A DNA stretch of 64,000 bases, from NCBI GenBank assembly GCA_963732405.1, contig CAVSZG010000001.1, positions 2,542,001 through 2,606,000 on the forward strand. Direction: 5' to 3'. This DNA is from JAUIAI01 sp963732405. GTDB lineage: Bacteria; Pseudomonadota; Gammaproteobacteria; Burkholderiales; Burkholderiaceae_E. The notes beneath the pieces were generated by a model. The model searched no databases. It saw only the letters and a list, made by a program, of their open reading frames with translations, and was not told the DNA's origin. Below, piece by piece: positions 6,779 through 18,494 of this stretch. A program made the translations under genes and the position numbers. The first letter of the stretch is position 1, and each line of letters opens with the position of its first letter.

Positions 6779-8761
6779 ATGTCGCATCAGGTCCTTGCCC
6801 GCAAATGGCGCCCCCGCACCTTCCAGACCCTGATGGGTCAGGATCATGTGGTGCGCGCGCTCGATCATGCGCTGAGCAATGATCGACTGCACCATGCCTA
6901 TCTGTTCACCGGCACCCGCGGGGTCGGCAAGACCACGATCGCGCGTTTGTTGGCGCGGGCGGTGAACTGCGAAGTCGGCGTCAGCGCGACGCCATGCGGG
7001 CAATGCGCGGCGTGCCGTGGCATCGAGCAGGGCAGCTTCGTCGACTATCTCGAACTGGATGCAGCGTCGAACCGTGGTGTCGACGAAATGGCCCAGCTGC
7101 TGGACAACGCGGTCTATGCGCCGACCGTCGGTCGCTACAAGGTGTATGTGATTGACGAAGTCCACATGCTCACGAACTTCGCCTTCAATGCGATGCTCAA
7201 GACGCTGGAAGAGCCGCCGCCGCATATTCTGTTCATCCTGGCGACCACCGATCCGCAGAAAGTGCCTGTCACGGTGTTGTCGCGTTGCATGCAGTTCAAT
7301 CTGCGCAATCTGCGGCCAGACACGATCGCCGCCCACCTCGATACCGTATTGCGAGCCGAGGCGATCGATTTCGATGCGGGCGCACTGAACCTGCTGGGCA
7401 AGGCGGCGGCAGGCAGTATGCGCGATGCGCTGTCGTTGCTGGATCAGGCCATTTCATTTGGCGCGGGCGAGGTTCGCGAGCCCGCGGTTGCCGAAATGCT
7501 GGGAACGGTCGACGCCGACCACATTGAACGGGTGTTTACCGCCCTGGCTGCCGGCGACGGCCCCGCCCTCATCGCCATTGCCGATGAGGTGGCCGACCGT
7601 AGCGCTGCCGCCGATGCGCTGCTCGGCGAACTGGCCCAGGCGGTCAGCCGCATGGCCATGGCCGCCAGCGCAGTGAACCCGGATCCTCAGGACCCTGCCG
7701 TGGTGGCCGCGTCCCGATTCAGTGCGGAAGACCTTCAGGTTTTTTACCAGATACTGCTCTACGGTCGCCGCGACCTGCCGCTGGCACCGGATGTTCGCGC
7801 CGGTCTGATGATGACCTTGCTCAGGATGCTGGCGTTCGTCCCGGCGCATCCTGACGGTGATCATGATCGTGGTGCCGACGGGCACGGTCGGCCTGTCGCG
7901 CCGGTCCGCGAACCACGCGCCCGGCCGCCTGGCCAGACGGCCGACCCGATCGGCGAGGTGGCGCAGGCGAATCGACCACCATTGTCGGTCGACCGGCCGG
8001 CCGGGCCGACGCAGCGGGCAGGGCCGGTCACTGGCGGGGTTTCGTCGGGCGCATCGGACGTCGCACCGGCAGCGCCTGCGCCCGGTGCATCCCTGTCGCC
8101 GGTGGCCGCTGCCCGGGCGGCACTGGCTGCCAGAAATCCCAAGGGCACGGCAGCGCGAGCGGCCGCGCCGGACGTGGCGCGGGTCTCACCGCGGATGCAG
8201 CCAGTGCCCTGCGGCCCGGCCGATCCGGATCCGCCGCCCCCGGACGAACCGCAGCTGCATGGGCTGGCGGATGCCGAACCGCGCAGCGAGGTCGGGACGG
8301 TGATCAGTGCCGGACCGGCCGACGATCCCAAACGACGGGATGCTGCCCCGCGTTCGTTCGATGGCGACTGGCCCGCGCTGGCGACGCGGCTCGGCCTGTC
8401 CGGACGCGCTGGCCAGTTCCTGCGTCAAAGTGAACTGCTCGATCATGCCGGCGACCGCTTTTCGGTCAGGGTGCCGATCGCCCCGCTGGCCGATGATTCC
8501 GTGCTGTCGGCGGTCGGGGCGGCCTTGTCGGACCATCTGGGCCGACCGGTCCGGCTCGAGGCCGTGGTGGGCCGGGTCGAGGGCTTCACTGCCGCGCGAC
8601 GTGATGATGAAGCCAGGGCCCTTCGCCTGGCACAGGCCGAGCAAATCATTGCGGCCGACCCCTTTGTAAGAGACCTGCTCGACGAGTTCGACGCGCAGAT
8701 TCTGCCCGGATCGGTCCGGGCCATCGATACTTCCCAGGATCAAGGTGACACCCATGCTTAA
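6779..8761 (+). CDS. dnaX: DNA polymerase III subunits tau/gamma
   Basis: A 660-residue clamp-loader ATPase. The start ATG 6779 is chosen because the protein then opens MSHQVLARKWRPRTF, the family consensus; the frame is open upstream through the SRP RNA without homology. Walker A is GTRGVGKT (K51). A zinc module uses C64, C73, C76 and C79. VIDEVHML follows near residue 128. After about residue 370 comes a Pro/Ala-rich linker, then a C-terminal region (about 530-650) where tau binds polymerase alpha. No A-rich slippery heptamer is visible in the linker, so an E. coli-style frameshift to gamma is not evident. Confidence 0.95.
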   Translation: MSHQVLARKWRPRTFQTLMGQDHVVRALDHALSNDRLHHAYLFTGTRGVGKTTIARLLARAVNCEVGVSATPCGQCAACRGIEQGSFVDYLELDAASNRGVDEMAQLLDNAVYAPTVGRYKVYVIDEVHMLTNFAFNAMLKTLEEPPPHILFILATTDPQKVPVTVLSRCMQFNLRNLRPDTIAAHLDTVLRAEAIDFDAGALNLLGKAAAGSMRDALSLLDQAISFGAGEVREPAVAEMLGTVDADHIERVFTALAAGDGPALIAIADEVADRSAAADALLGELAQAVSRMAMAASAVNPDPQDPAVVAASRFSAEDLQVFYQILLYGRRDLPLAPDVRAGLMMTLLRMLAFVPAHPDGDHDRGADGHGRPVAPVREPRARPPGQTADPIGEVAQANRPPLSVDRPAGPTQRAGPVTGGVSSGASDVAPAAPAPGASLSPVAAARAALAARNPKGTAARAAAPDVARVSPRMQPVPCGPADPDPPPPDEPQLHGLADAEPRSEVGTVISAGPADDPKRRDAAPRSFDGDWPALATRLGLSGRAGQFLRQSELLDHAGDRFSVRVPIAPLADDSVLSAVGAALSDHLGRPVRLEAVVGRVEGFTAARRDDEARALRLAQAEQIIAADPFVRDLLDEFDAQILPGSVRAIDTSQDQGDTHA

Positions 8762-9080
8762 AGGACAGCTCGCAGGCCTGATGAAACAGGCTCAGCAGAT
8801 GCAGGAAAACATGCAGAAGGCGCAGCAGGAGTTGGCCAATATCGAGGTCGAAGGCGAGTCGGGTGCCGGCCTGGTCAAGGTCACGCTGAGCTGCCGGAAC
8901 GAAATCCGCAGCCTGCAGATCGACCCGTCGCTGCTGGGTGATGATCGCGAGATGCTTGAAGACCTGTTGGTGGCGGCCATCAATGATGGCCTGCGTAAGG
9001 CCGAGCAGACCTCGCAGGAGCGCATGGGCAAGATGACCAGTGGCATGGGTCTGCCCCCGGGATTCAAATTGCCATTCTGA
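8754..9080 (+). CDS. ybaB: YbaB/EbfC family nucleoid-associated protein
   Basis: A 108-residue DNA-binding dimer matching E. coli YbaB almost throughout: MKQAQQMQENMQKAQ near the start, GESGAGLVKVT in the middle and GMGLPPGFKLPF at the C-terminus. The ATG at 8754 overlaps the dnaX TAA by 8 bases; a GTG at 8745 is also in frame. It sits between dnaX and recR, as in most proteobacteria, which implies a coupled recombination/replication operon. Confidence 0.95.
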   Translation: MLKGQLAGLMKQAQQMQENMQKAQQELANIEVEGESGAGLVKVTLSCRNEIRSLQIDPSLLGDDREMLEDLLVAAINDGLRKAEQTSQERMGKMTSGMGLPPGFKLPF

Positions 9081-9120
9081 TCGCGCAGAGCGATCAGGCC
9101 GATACAGTTCCCGAGCCATC

Positions 9121-9717
9121 ATGAGCGATCGACCGCCCGCGGCATTCGAGCATCTCACCTCGGCATTGCGGCGCCTGCCCGGTGTCGGGGCCAGGACGGC
9201 CCAGCGCTTTGCCTACCATCTGCTGCAACGCGACCGGGAGGGTGCGCTCAGGCTCGAGCAGGCACTCAATGAGGCCTTGACGCGCATCACGCATTGCCAG
9301 TCATGCAATACGTTTACCGACGAGCCGGTCTGCGCGACCTGTCGCTCCGACCGCCGTCGACGAGATCTGTTGTGCGTGGTTGAAACGCCGGCCGATCAGG
9401 CGGTCGTTGAACAGACGTTGTCATTCGACGGTCGGTATTTCGTGCTGATGGGCCGCTTGTCGCCACTGGACGGGATCGGCCCGGATCAAATCGGGTTCGA
9501 GCGCCTGTTGAAGCGCGCCACCGATGGTGAGGTTCGCGAAGTGATCCTGGCCACCAATTTCACCCAGGAAGGCGAGGCGACCGCTCATTACCTGCATGAG
9601 ATGCTCGTGGCCAGGGGCCTGACCGTCACCCGGCTGGCCAGCGGGGTGCCGATCGGCAGCGAACTCGAATATGTCGATGCGAGCGCCATCGCCCAGGCCA
9701 TGCGCGATCGGCGTTGA
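9121..9717 (+). CDS. recR: Recombination mediator RecR
   Basis: A 198-residue protein that acts with RecO/RecF to load RecA at gaps. In order: helix-hairpin-helix (LRRLPGVGARTAQRFAYHLL), a four-cysteine zinc finger (CQSCNTFTDEPVCATC), the Toprim core beginning LLCVVETPAD, and a Walker B-like C-terminal tail (VPIGSELEYVD). The start ATG 9121 gives the usual family length; the frame stays open into ybaB upstream. Confidence 0.97.
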   Translation: MSDRPPAAFEHLTSALRRLPGVGARTAQRFAYHLLQRDREGALRLEQALNEALTRITHCQSCNTFTDEPVCATCRSDRRRRDLLCVVETPADQAVVEQTLSFDGRYFVLMGRLSPLDGIGPDQIGFERLLKRATDGEVREVILATNFTQEGEATAHYLHEMLVARGLTVTRLASGVPIGSELEYVDASAIAQAMRDRR

Positions 9718-9767
9718 TCGGCCGCAGCCGAAACCCCTGATTCCCAACTGAGCATTGGAGATTCACG

Positions 9768-11054
9768 ATGAGCGGTACCGATGATCAGGCGGCCGGCGCA
9801 GGCGCGGCGAACTCTGCGCCGCTCAGTCCCGGCATGCCCACGCCCGGTTGTCTGGCCGGCGTGCGGGTGCTGGAGTTGGGCCAACTCATCGCCGGACCCT
9901 TTGCCGCCCGTCTGTTCGGCGACTTCGGCGCCGACGTGATCAAGATCGAGCCGCCTGATCGCCCCGGTCAGGCCGGCGGCGATCCCTTGCGCAAATGGCG
10001 CCGGCTGCATCCGGACGACCCGTCAGGCACCTCGCTCTGGTGGTTCGTGCAGGCGCGCAACAAGCGCTCGGTGACGATCGATCTGCGCCAGCCGGCGGGT
10101 GCCGATCTGGTGCGCAGACTGGCCGCCCGCTGCGACATCCTGATCGAGAACTTCCGGCCGGGTTCGCTCGAAAAATGGGGGCTCGACTACCAGACGCTGA
10201 CCGAGCACAACCCGGGTCTGATCCTCGTGCGTCTGTCCGGTTATGGTCAGACCGGTCCGTATCGCGAGCGTCCCGGCTTCGGTTCAATTGCCGAAGCCAT
10301 GGGCGGTATGCGCTATGTGACCGGATTCCCGGATCGTGCGCCGGTGCGGATGAATCTGTCGATCGGCGACACGCTGGCTGCGCTGCATGCGGTGATCGGT
10401 GCGCTGGCGGCCTTGCATCATCGCGTGCAGACCGGCCGCGGTCAGGTCGTCGATGTGGCGCTTTACGAATCGGTGTTCAATACGATGGAAAGCGCTCTGC
10501 CCGAATATGAGCGCTATGGCGTCGTGCGCGAGCGCGCGGGAACGAGCCTGACCGGCATCGTGCCCTCGAACACCTATCCGACCCGCGATGGTCAATATGT
10601 CGTGATCGGTGCCAACGGCGATTCCATTTATCGACGCCTGATGCTGGCGATCGGCCGGCAGGATCTGGCGAGCGCACCCGAACTCGCCGACAATGCCGGC
10701 CGGGTACGCGAGGTTGCCCTCATCGACCAGGCGATCCAGGCATGGACCCTGGGTCAGGATCTTGAAACGGCGTTGACGGTGCTGGACCAGGCGCAGGTGC
10801 CGGCGTCGCGCATCTACAGTGCGGCCGACTGGCGCAGCGATCCTCAGTTCCGGGCGCGCGGCATGATCGAGCAACATGCGCTGCCCGATGGGGAATCGAT
10901 TGCGGTGCCCGCCGTGATTCCCCGGTTATCCGACACACCCGGTTCGACCCGCTGGCTGGGCCCGGCCCTGGGGGAACACACCGATGAGGTGCTTGCCGAA
11001 TTGGGCCTGGACGAACAGGCCAGGGCGTGCCTGCGCGATGATCACGTGATCTGA
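9768..11054 (+). CDS. CaiB/BaiF family (class III) CoA-transferase
   Basis: A 428-residue enzyme. After a short Ala/Pro-rich lead come LAGVRVLELGQLIAGPFAARLFGDFGADVIKIEPP and LIENFRPGSLEKWGLDY, both hallmarks of class III CoA-transferases. The expected nucleophilic Asp lies near residue 200 in SIGDTLAALHAV. The enzyme moves CoA between carboxylic acids through an aspartyl-CoA thioester; the substrate cannot be read from sequence. ATG 9768 lies 50 bases after recR, probably co-transcribed. This pairing with recR is common in Burkholderiales. Confidence 0.9.
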   Translation: MSGTDDQAAGAGAANSAPLSPGMPTPGCLAGVRVLELGQLIAGPFAARLFGDFGADVIKIEPPDRPGQAGGDPLRKWRRLHPDDPSGTSLWWFVQARNKRSVTIDLRQPAGADLVRRLAARCDILIENFRPGSLEKWGLDYQTLTEHNPGLILVRLSGYGQTGPYRERPGFGSIAEAMGGMRYVTGFPDRAPVRMNLSIGDTLAALHAVIGALAALHHRVQTGRGQVVDVALYESVFNTMESALPEYERYGVVRERAGTSLTGIVPSNTYPTRDGQYVVIGANGDSIYRRLMLAIGRQDLASAPELADNAGRVREVALIDQAIQAWTLGQDLETALTVLDQAQVPASRIYSAADWRSDPQFRARGMIEQHALPDGESIAVPAVIPRLSDTPGSTRWLGPALGEHTDEVLAELGLDEQARACLRDDHVI

Positions 11055-11104
11055 GCCGGCATTGGCGCAGGTGTCTGGCCGCACGGTAGGGAGATTATCG
11101 GCAC

Positions 11105-11113
11105 TGATATAAT
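11105..11113 (+). promoter_or_regulatory. Extended -10 promoter for carA
   Basis: TGATATAAT is an exact extended -10 element (TGN-TATAAT). The -35 region is poor, as allowed for extended -10 promoters. Transcription would start near 11120, leaving a leader of about 180 nt before carA. Three copies of a GCTGTG(R)RATT-like word lie in this leader at 11145, 11177 and 11191. Confidence 0.6.
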
Positions 11114-11299
11114 TCGGGGGTTTGGCCGGATTTGTGGCAACTTTGCTGTGGGATTGGCCTGCTGCGTAATTTGCCAGCTGTGAAATTACTGCTGTGGAAA
11201 TTGCGACGGGCAATCGTTACGACAGGCAATCTCGAACCCCGCCTCGTCGACACTTCGTCGTTTCACCGCTGACCGGTCTGCCAATTGCCGGAGTCCCCT

Positions 11300-12460
11300 T
11301 TGCGTCCCGTCCCCAGTTCTGCCGTCCTAGCGCTAGCCGACGGCACGGTTTTTCGCGGCTACTCGATCGGTGCGGCAACCGCCGCCAGTGGCGAAGTCGT
11401 GTTCAACACCGCGATGTCGGGCTATCAGGAAATCCTGACCGATCCGAGTTATTTGCGGCAATTTGTCACGCTGACCTACCCGCATATCGGCAACACCGGT
11501 GTGAACACCCAGGACGAGGAGTCCTCGCGGATCCATGCAGCCGGGCTGATCGTGCGAGATGTGCCGGCGAGGCTATCCAATTACCGCGCCCAGGGTTCGC
11601 TCTGCGACTACCTGCGCGACGCGGGAGTGCCCGGCATCGCCGGCATTGACACCCGCGCCCTGGTTCGGCGATTGCGTGAGCAGGGCGCCCAGGGCGGATG
11701 CCTGATGGCCGCGGCCAGCCCCGAAGAAACCGTCGACGCCGACGAGGCAATTGCGCGGGCGCGGGCGTTCCCCGGGTTGGCCGGCATGGATCTGGCACAG
11801 GTGGTGTCGACTGAGTCGGCCTATGCGTGGCAGGAAGGATCCTGGTCGATCGATGGCGGCTTTCGCTCACCCGCCACGCGGCGTTTCCGGGTCGTTGCGC
11901 TCGATTTCGGCGTCAAGCGCAACATCCTGCGCCTGCTCGTCGATCGGGGATGCGATCTTGTGGTGCTGCCCGCGCGTGCCAGCCTGGCCGATGTGCTGGC
12001 CGAGTCGCCCGACGGCGTGTTTCTGTCCAACGGGCCAGGCGATCCAGAGCCTTGCGATTACGCAATCGAGCTGGTTCGCGCGGTGATCGCGCGCGGACTG
12101 CCCACTTTCGGTATCTGCCTGGGCCATCAGATCATGGCGTTGGCCAGCGGGGCCCACACCATGAAGATGAAAAACGGTCACCACGGTGCGAATCATCCGG
12201 TCAAGGATCACGACACCGGGCGGGTATATATCACCAGTCAGAATCACGGCTTTGCCGTTGACGCTCGGTCGCTGCCGGCCAATCTGCGCCTCACCCATAC
12301 CTCGCTGTTCGACGGCACGGTTCAGGGTCTGGCCCGCACCGACCAGCCGGCGTTCTGCTTCCAGGGGCATCCCGAGGCGAGTCCTGGTCCCCACGATATC
12401 GCCGACCTGTTCGATCGTTTCATCACCATGATCCAGACCCGCAGGCCTTGGACCGGATGA
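11300..12460 (+). CDS. carA: Carbamoyl-phosphate synthase small subunit (glutaminase)
   Basis: About 386 residues. It hydrolyses glutamine and channels ammonia to CarB for arginine and pyrimidine synthesis. The N-terminal domain reads ALADGTVFRGYSIGA then GEVVFNTAMSGYQEILTDPSY. The class I amidotransferase has its nucleophile in FGICLGHQIM (Cys near residue 273) and the His/Glu pair in GHPEASPGP. The start is uncertain: TTG 11300 has GGAG 6 bases upstream; TTG 11285 is the alternative. The TGA overlaps the next gene's ATG (ATGA). Confidence 0.96.
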   Translation: MRPVPSSAVLALADGTVFRGYSIGAATAASGEVVFNTAMSGYQEILTDPSYLRQFVTLTYPHIGNTGVNTQDEESSRIHAAGLIVRDVPARLSNYRAQGSLCDYLRDAGVPGIAGIDTRALVRRLREQGAQGGCLMAAASPEETVDADEAIARARAFPGLAGMDLAQVVSTESAYAWQEGSWSIDGGFRSPATRRFRVVALDFGVKRNILRLLVDRGCDLVVLPARASLADVLAESPDGVFLSNGPGDPEPCDYAIELVRAVIARGLPTFGICLGHQIMALASGAHTMKMKNGHHGANHPVKDHDTGRVYITSQNHGFAVDARSLPANLRLTHTSLFDGTVQGLARTDQPAFCFQGHPEASPGPHDIADLFDRFITMIQTRRPWTG

Positions 12461-13272
12461 ATCGGCCCGGTTTCATTCGCCCGCCTGGCCGCGTCCGGCC
12501 GCTGCTGTTCGTCTGCGCTCTGGCAAGCATGCTCAGTGCCGGATGCCAATACCTGCAGCCGCGATCGGTCGACGACATCGAACGCGGGCGACTGCCTGCG
12601 CCGATCGAGCGCGAGGACAGCAATACCGAGGGCAAGCCGGTGCGCCCGCCGGTGCCCGGCGATGACTCGGTGGGTGCTTCGGTCGATGCCGACCAGGCCA
12701 GAATCGCCGAGCAGCGGGAACGCTCGGCGCGCGATGGCGTGGTCGTCTTCAGCGTGGGCGCATCCGCCTCGGCCGACCTGGCCGAGGGGTCGTCGCTGTC
12801 CCTGCAGTTCGAGGCCGAAGGCACTCGTGAGCAGGGCGTGATCGCCGTCGATCTGAGCTGCCGCACCGTGCCTTGCAGCGAACGCATCCTGTCGATCGAC
12901 GGTCAGTCGGTGCTCCTGAATCATTCACTGACGGTCCTGGCGCTCACGCCCGGGCGCTGGAAGCTGCAGGCATTGCAGCTCAATGAAGTATCGGCCCGCG
13001 TCGACGGCAAGACCTCGATCATCCGCCTGAGCAAGGCGCCGTGGTTCGACGTTCGCGTGGGCCACGCCACCTACCTGGGCGGCTTCGTCGTCACGCCCGC
13101 ACCCGATGGAAAAGACGGCGGTTTGCCAGACGTCCAGGCCAGTCTGCCGGTGCTGCGCTATGCCTCGATCGAAGACGACATGACGCGCGCCCTGAGTGAC
13201 TTTCCCGAAGCGCGCGGTCGCCGGATGCTCAATGCAACCCGCGGCCTGGCCAAACCACAACGCCTCCGCTAG
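12457..13272 (+). CDS. Predicted lipoprotein of unknown function inside carAB
   Basis: A 271-residue protein. Basic N-terminus, hydrophobic core (PLLFVCALASMLSAGC) and a lipobox ending at C30 predict a lipoprotein. Residues 31-85 are Pro/Arg/Asp-rich and probably unstructured. From about residue 90 a beta-rich domain follows, with two close cysteines (CRTVPC). No family was recognised. Its ATG overlaps the carA stop by 4 bases and carB starts 28 bases after its end, so it should be co-expressed with both synthase subunits. No role in carbamoyl-phosphate synthesis can be inferred; its place would be the periplasm or outer membrane. Confidence 0.75.
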   Translation: MNRPGFIRPPGRVRPLLFVCALASMLSAGCQYLQPRSVDDIERGRLPAPIEREDSNTEGKPVRPPVPGDDSVGASVDADQARIAEQRERSARDGVVVFSVGASASADLAEGSSLSLQFEAEGTREQGVIAVDLSCRTVPCSERILSIDGQSVLLNHSLTVLALTPGRWKLQALQLNEVSARVDGKTSIIRLSKAPWFDVRVGHATYLGGFVVTPAPDGKDGGLPDVQASLPVLRYASIEDDMTRALSDFPEARGRRMLNATRGLAKPQRLR

Positions 13273-13300
13273 CCGACCTGATACCCGTTACGAGCACAGC

Positions 13301-16522
<3,222 letters not shown>

Positions 16523-16544
16523 ATCCCGCAATCGGGCAGGGGAC

Positions 16545-16573
16545 TTTGGCCCATGCCCGGTTTGGGATATAGT
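16545..16573 (+). promoter_or_regulatory. Candidate sigma-70 promoter for greA
   Basis: TTTGGC at 16545-16550, a 17-bp spacer, then TATAGT at 16568-16573. Transcription would begin near 16580, directly at the foot of the hairpin at 16581-16611. Confidence 0.55.
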
Positions 16574-16580
16574 GTCCGGG

Positions 16581-16620
16581 TCGGACCGCGGGCGTCAGCT
16601 CGTCGGTCCGATCTCTTTTA
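16581..16620 (+). terminator. Intrinsic terminator in the greA leader / after carB
   Basis: TCGGACCG (16581-16588) pairs perfectly with CGGTCCGA (16604-16611) around a 15-base loop and is followed by TCTCTTTTA. It can end carB transcripts. It would also attenuate transcripts from the candidate greA promoter just upstream, giving a short RNA of about 40 nt. Confidence 0.75.
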
Positions 16621-16683
16621 TCGTAATGGCTGCACGCACCGGGATTGGTGCGATGCAGTGCATGCCATCCTGCAGGGATTCCT

Positions 16684-17160
16684 ATGGCGACCAATCCTCT
16701 GACCCGTCGCGGCGCCCAACTGCTGCGTGATGAACTGGCTCGGCTCAAGTCCACTGAGCGACCCGCGGTCATCGAGGCGATCGCCGAAGCCAGGGCGCAG
16801 GGTGACCTGTCCGAAAACGCTGAATATGATGCGGCTCGCGAGCGCCAGGGATTCATCGAAGGCCGTATCGCCGAGATTGAATCCAAGCTGTCCAATGCGC
16901 AGATCATCGACCCGGCTGATCTTGACGCCGATGGCCGCGTGGTATTTGGCTCGACCGTCGATATCGAGGACGTCGAGTCTGGCGAAACCGTGACTTATCA
17001 GATCGTCGGCGAGGATGAGGCCGATATCAAGCAGGGCCTGGTCTCGGTCACGAGCCCGATCGCGCGCGCTCTGATCGCCAAGGAAGCGGGCGATGTGGCC
17101 GAAGTTCAGGCACCCGGCGGCGTGCGCGAATATGAGATTCTGGCCGTGCGGTATGTCTAG
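16684..17160 (+). CDS. greA: Transcript cleavage factor GreA
   Basis: A 158-residue factor that enters the RNA polymerase secondary channel and stimulates cleavage of backtracked RNA. The N-terminal coiled coil carries the acidic tip in ARAQGDLSENAEYDAARERQ. The C-terminal FKBP-like domain ends VREYEILAVRYV. Length equals E. coli GreA. AGGGAT lies upstream of ATG 16684. Its leader carries a promoter followed at once by a terminator hairpin. Confidence 0.97.
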   Translation: MATNPLTRRGAQLLRDELARLKSTERPAVIEAIAEARAQGDLSENAEYDAARERQGFIEGRIAEIESKLSNAQIIDPADLDADGRVVFGSTVDIEDVESGETVTYQIVGEDEADIKQGLVSVTSPIARALIAKEAGDVAEVQAPGGVREYEILAVRYV

Positions 17161-17190
17161 TCGGTACGGCTCACCCGACGCTGTCCCAGG

Positions 17191-17613
17191 TCATTGGCGA
17201 GCCGATTTCGCGCGCGGGCGCCGGGCTGCCGGCTTACGCGGCGTGGCCCGGGCGGCCTGGGTCTTTGCCTTGTCCAGGCGTGCAGCCGCCAGTTGTTTGG
17301 GCACATGGGCTTGCGGCCGGGCCGGCTCGGCCGGCCGCTCGCGAAACATCACCACGAGCTTGCCGATGGCCTGCACGGTTTGCGCGCCGGTATCGCGCGC
17401 GATCGCGTCGATCATGGCGAGCCGCTGCGCGCGATCCTCGCCACCCAGGCGGATCTTGATCAATTCATGGGCATGCAGGGCGGTCTGTATCTCGCGCAGC
17501 ACGGCCGGCGTCAGTCCGGCGGCGCCAATCAGCACGACCGGATCGAGATGATGGGCCTGCGCCTTCAGTTCGCGGATTTGGCTGCTCGACAGGATTGGCA
17601 GGTCGGTTGTCAT
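17191..17613 (-). CDS. yhbY: YhbY family RNA-binding protein (CRM domain) with basic tail
   Basis: A 140-residue protein. Residues 1-95 form a CRM (CRS1-YhbY) fold, with LKAQAHHLDPVVLIGAAGLTPAVLREI and a helix reading ALHAHELIKIRL; the family associates with pre-50S particles. The last 45 residues are Lys/Arg/Ala-rich and likely bind RNA without fixed structure. The start ATG 17613 (MTTDLPILSS) matches homologues; a longer open frame reaches 17685 without homology. It is divergent from rlmE with 61 bases between the starts. Confidence 0.9.
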   Translation of the reverse strand: MTTDLPILSSSQIRELKAQAHHLDPVVLIGAAGLTPAVLREIQTALHAHELIKIRLGGEDRAQRLAMIDAIARDTGAQTVQAIGKLVVMFRERPAEPARPQAHVPKQLAAARLDKAKTQAARATPRKPAARRPRAKSARQ

Positions 17614-17674
17614 CGGGTGGACGCGGTGGCGCCTCGGTGGATCGAGAGACGCGCATTCTAGGGGATGGTGGCTC

Positions 17675-18322
17675 ATGGCGAACAAGCCGGCGCGTCACAA
17701 GAGCAATCGGGCCTGGATTGACAGGCATATCAATGACCCGTTCGTGCGTCAGGCGCAACAGCAGGGTTATCGGTCGCGCGCGGCCTACAAGCTGCTGGAG
17801 CTGATCGAGACCGAGCGGCTGGCCAGGCCCGGCCAGGTCGTGGTCGACCTCGGCTGTGTGCCTGGGGCGTGGTCGCAGGTTCTGACTCGTCGGGTCGGTG
17901 AATCGGGTCGGGTGCTGGCGCTGGATATCCTGCCGATGGAACCGATCGCCGGGGTCGAGTTCCTGCAGGGCGATTTTCGCGACGACGCGGTCGTGGCGGC
18001 ATTCGAAGCCCTGCTGGGCGAGGCGCCGATTCCGCTCATTGTGTCGGACATGGCCCCCAACCTGAGCGGCGTGGCGGTCGCCGATGCGGCCCGAATGGGG
18101 CATTTGGCGGAACTGGCCATTGATTTTGCGGCTTCCCGTCTCACTCCTGAGGGTGTACTGCTGGTCAAATGTTTTCATGGCAGTGGGTTCAGCCAGCTCG
18201 TGCAGCGGTTCAAGGCCGTGTTTCGGCAGGTCAAGGAGCGCAAGCCCCAGGCATCGCGGGCCGAATCGGCTGAAACCTATCTGGTGGGTCGAGGCCTGAA
18301 GGTGGGCGCTCCGACCGGGTGA
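17675..18322 (+). CDS. rlmE: 23S rRNA 2'-O-ribose methyltransferase RlmE (FtsJ/RrmJ)
   Basis: A 215-residue SAM-dependent enzyme that methylates U2552 of the ribosomal A loop. The catalytic K-D-K-E set is visible: Lys in SRAAYKLLE, Asp in SDMAPN, Lys in LLVKCFHG and Glu in AETYLVGRG. The SAM loop reads DLGCVPGAWSQV, a variant of the usual DLGAAPGGWSQ. ftsH follows after 172 bases on the same strand, the classical rrmJ-ftsH heat-shock pairing. Confidence 0.96.
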   Translation: MANKPARHKSNRAWIDRHINDPFVRQAQQQGYRSRAAYKLLELIETERLARPGQVVVDLGCVPGAWSQVLTRRVGESGRVLALDILPMEPIAGVEFLQGDFRDDAVVAAFEALLGEAPIPLIVSDMAPNLSGVAVADAARMGHLAELAIDFAASRLTPEGVLLVKCFHGSGFSQLVQRFKAVFRQVKERKPQASRAESAETYLVGRGLKVGAPTG

Positions 18323-18426
18323 TTTCGCGCCACAACGGCCGTTGGCCGCGGGCCGGCGCCAGGGCTATCGGGGCGATAGCAAAAAATACCGTCCAACCTG
18401 CCGACAAATCAACTACTTAGATCAGG

Positions 18427-18454
18427 CTTGTTTATGGCAGTCTGGTCCCAATCT
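18427..18454 (+). promoter_or_regulatory. Possible heat-shock (sigma-32-like) promoter before ftsH
   Basis: CTTGTTT at 18427-18433 is followed after 12 bases by TCCCAATCT at 18446-18454, resembling the sigma-32 pattern CTTGAAA...CCCCATNT. A TAAAAT at 18458-18463 could instead be a sigma-70 -10, but has no -35 at proper spacing. Judged by eye only. Confidence 0.35.
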
Positions 18455-18494
18455 GCGTAAAATCGGGAAAATCCCTCCCCACGGAGCAAGCACG

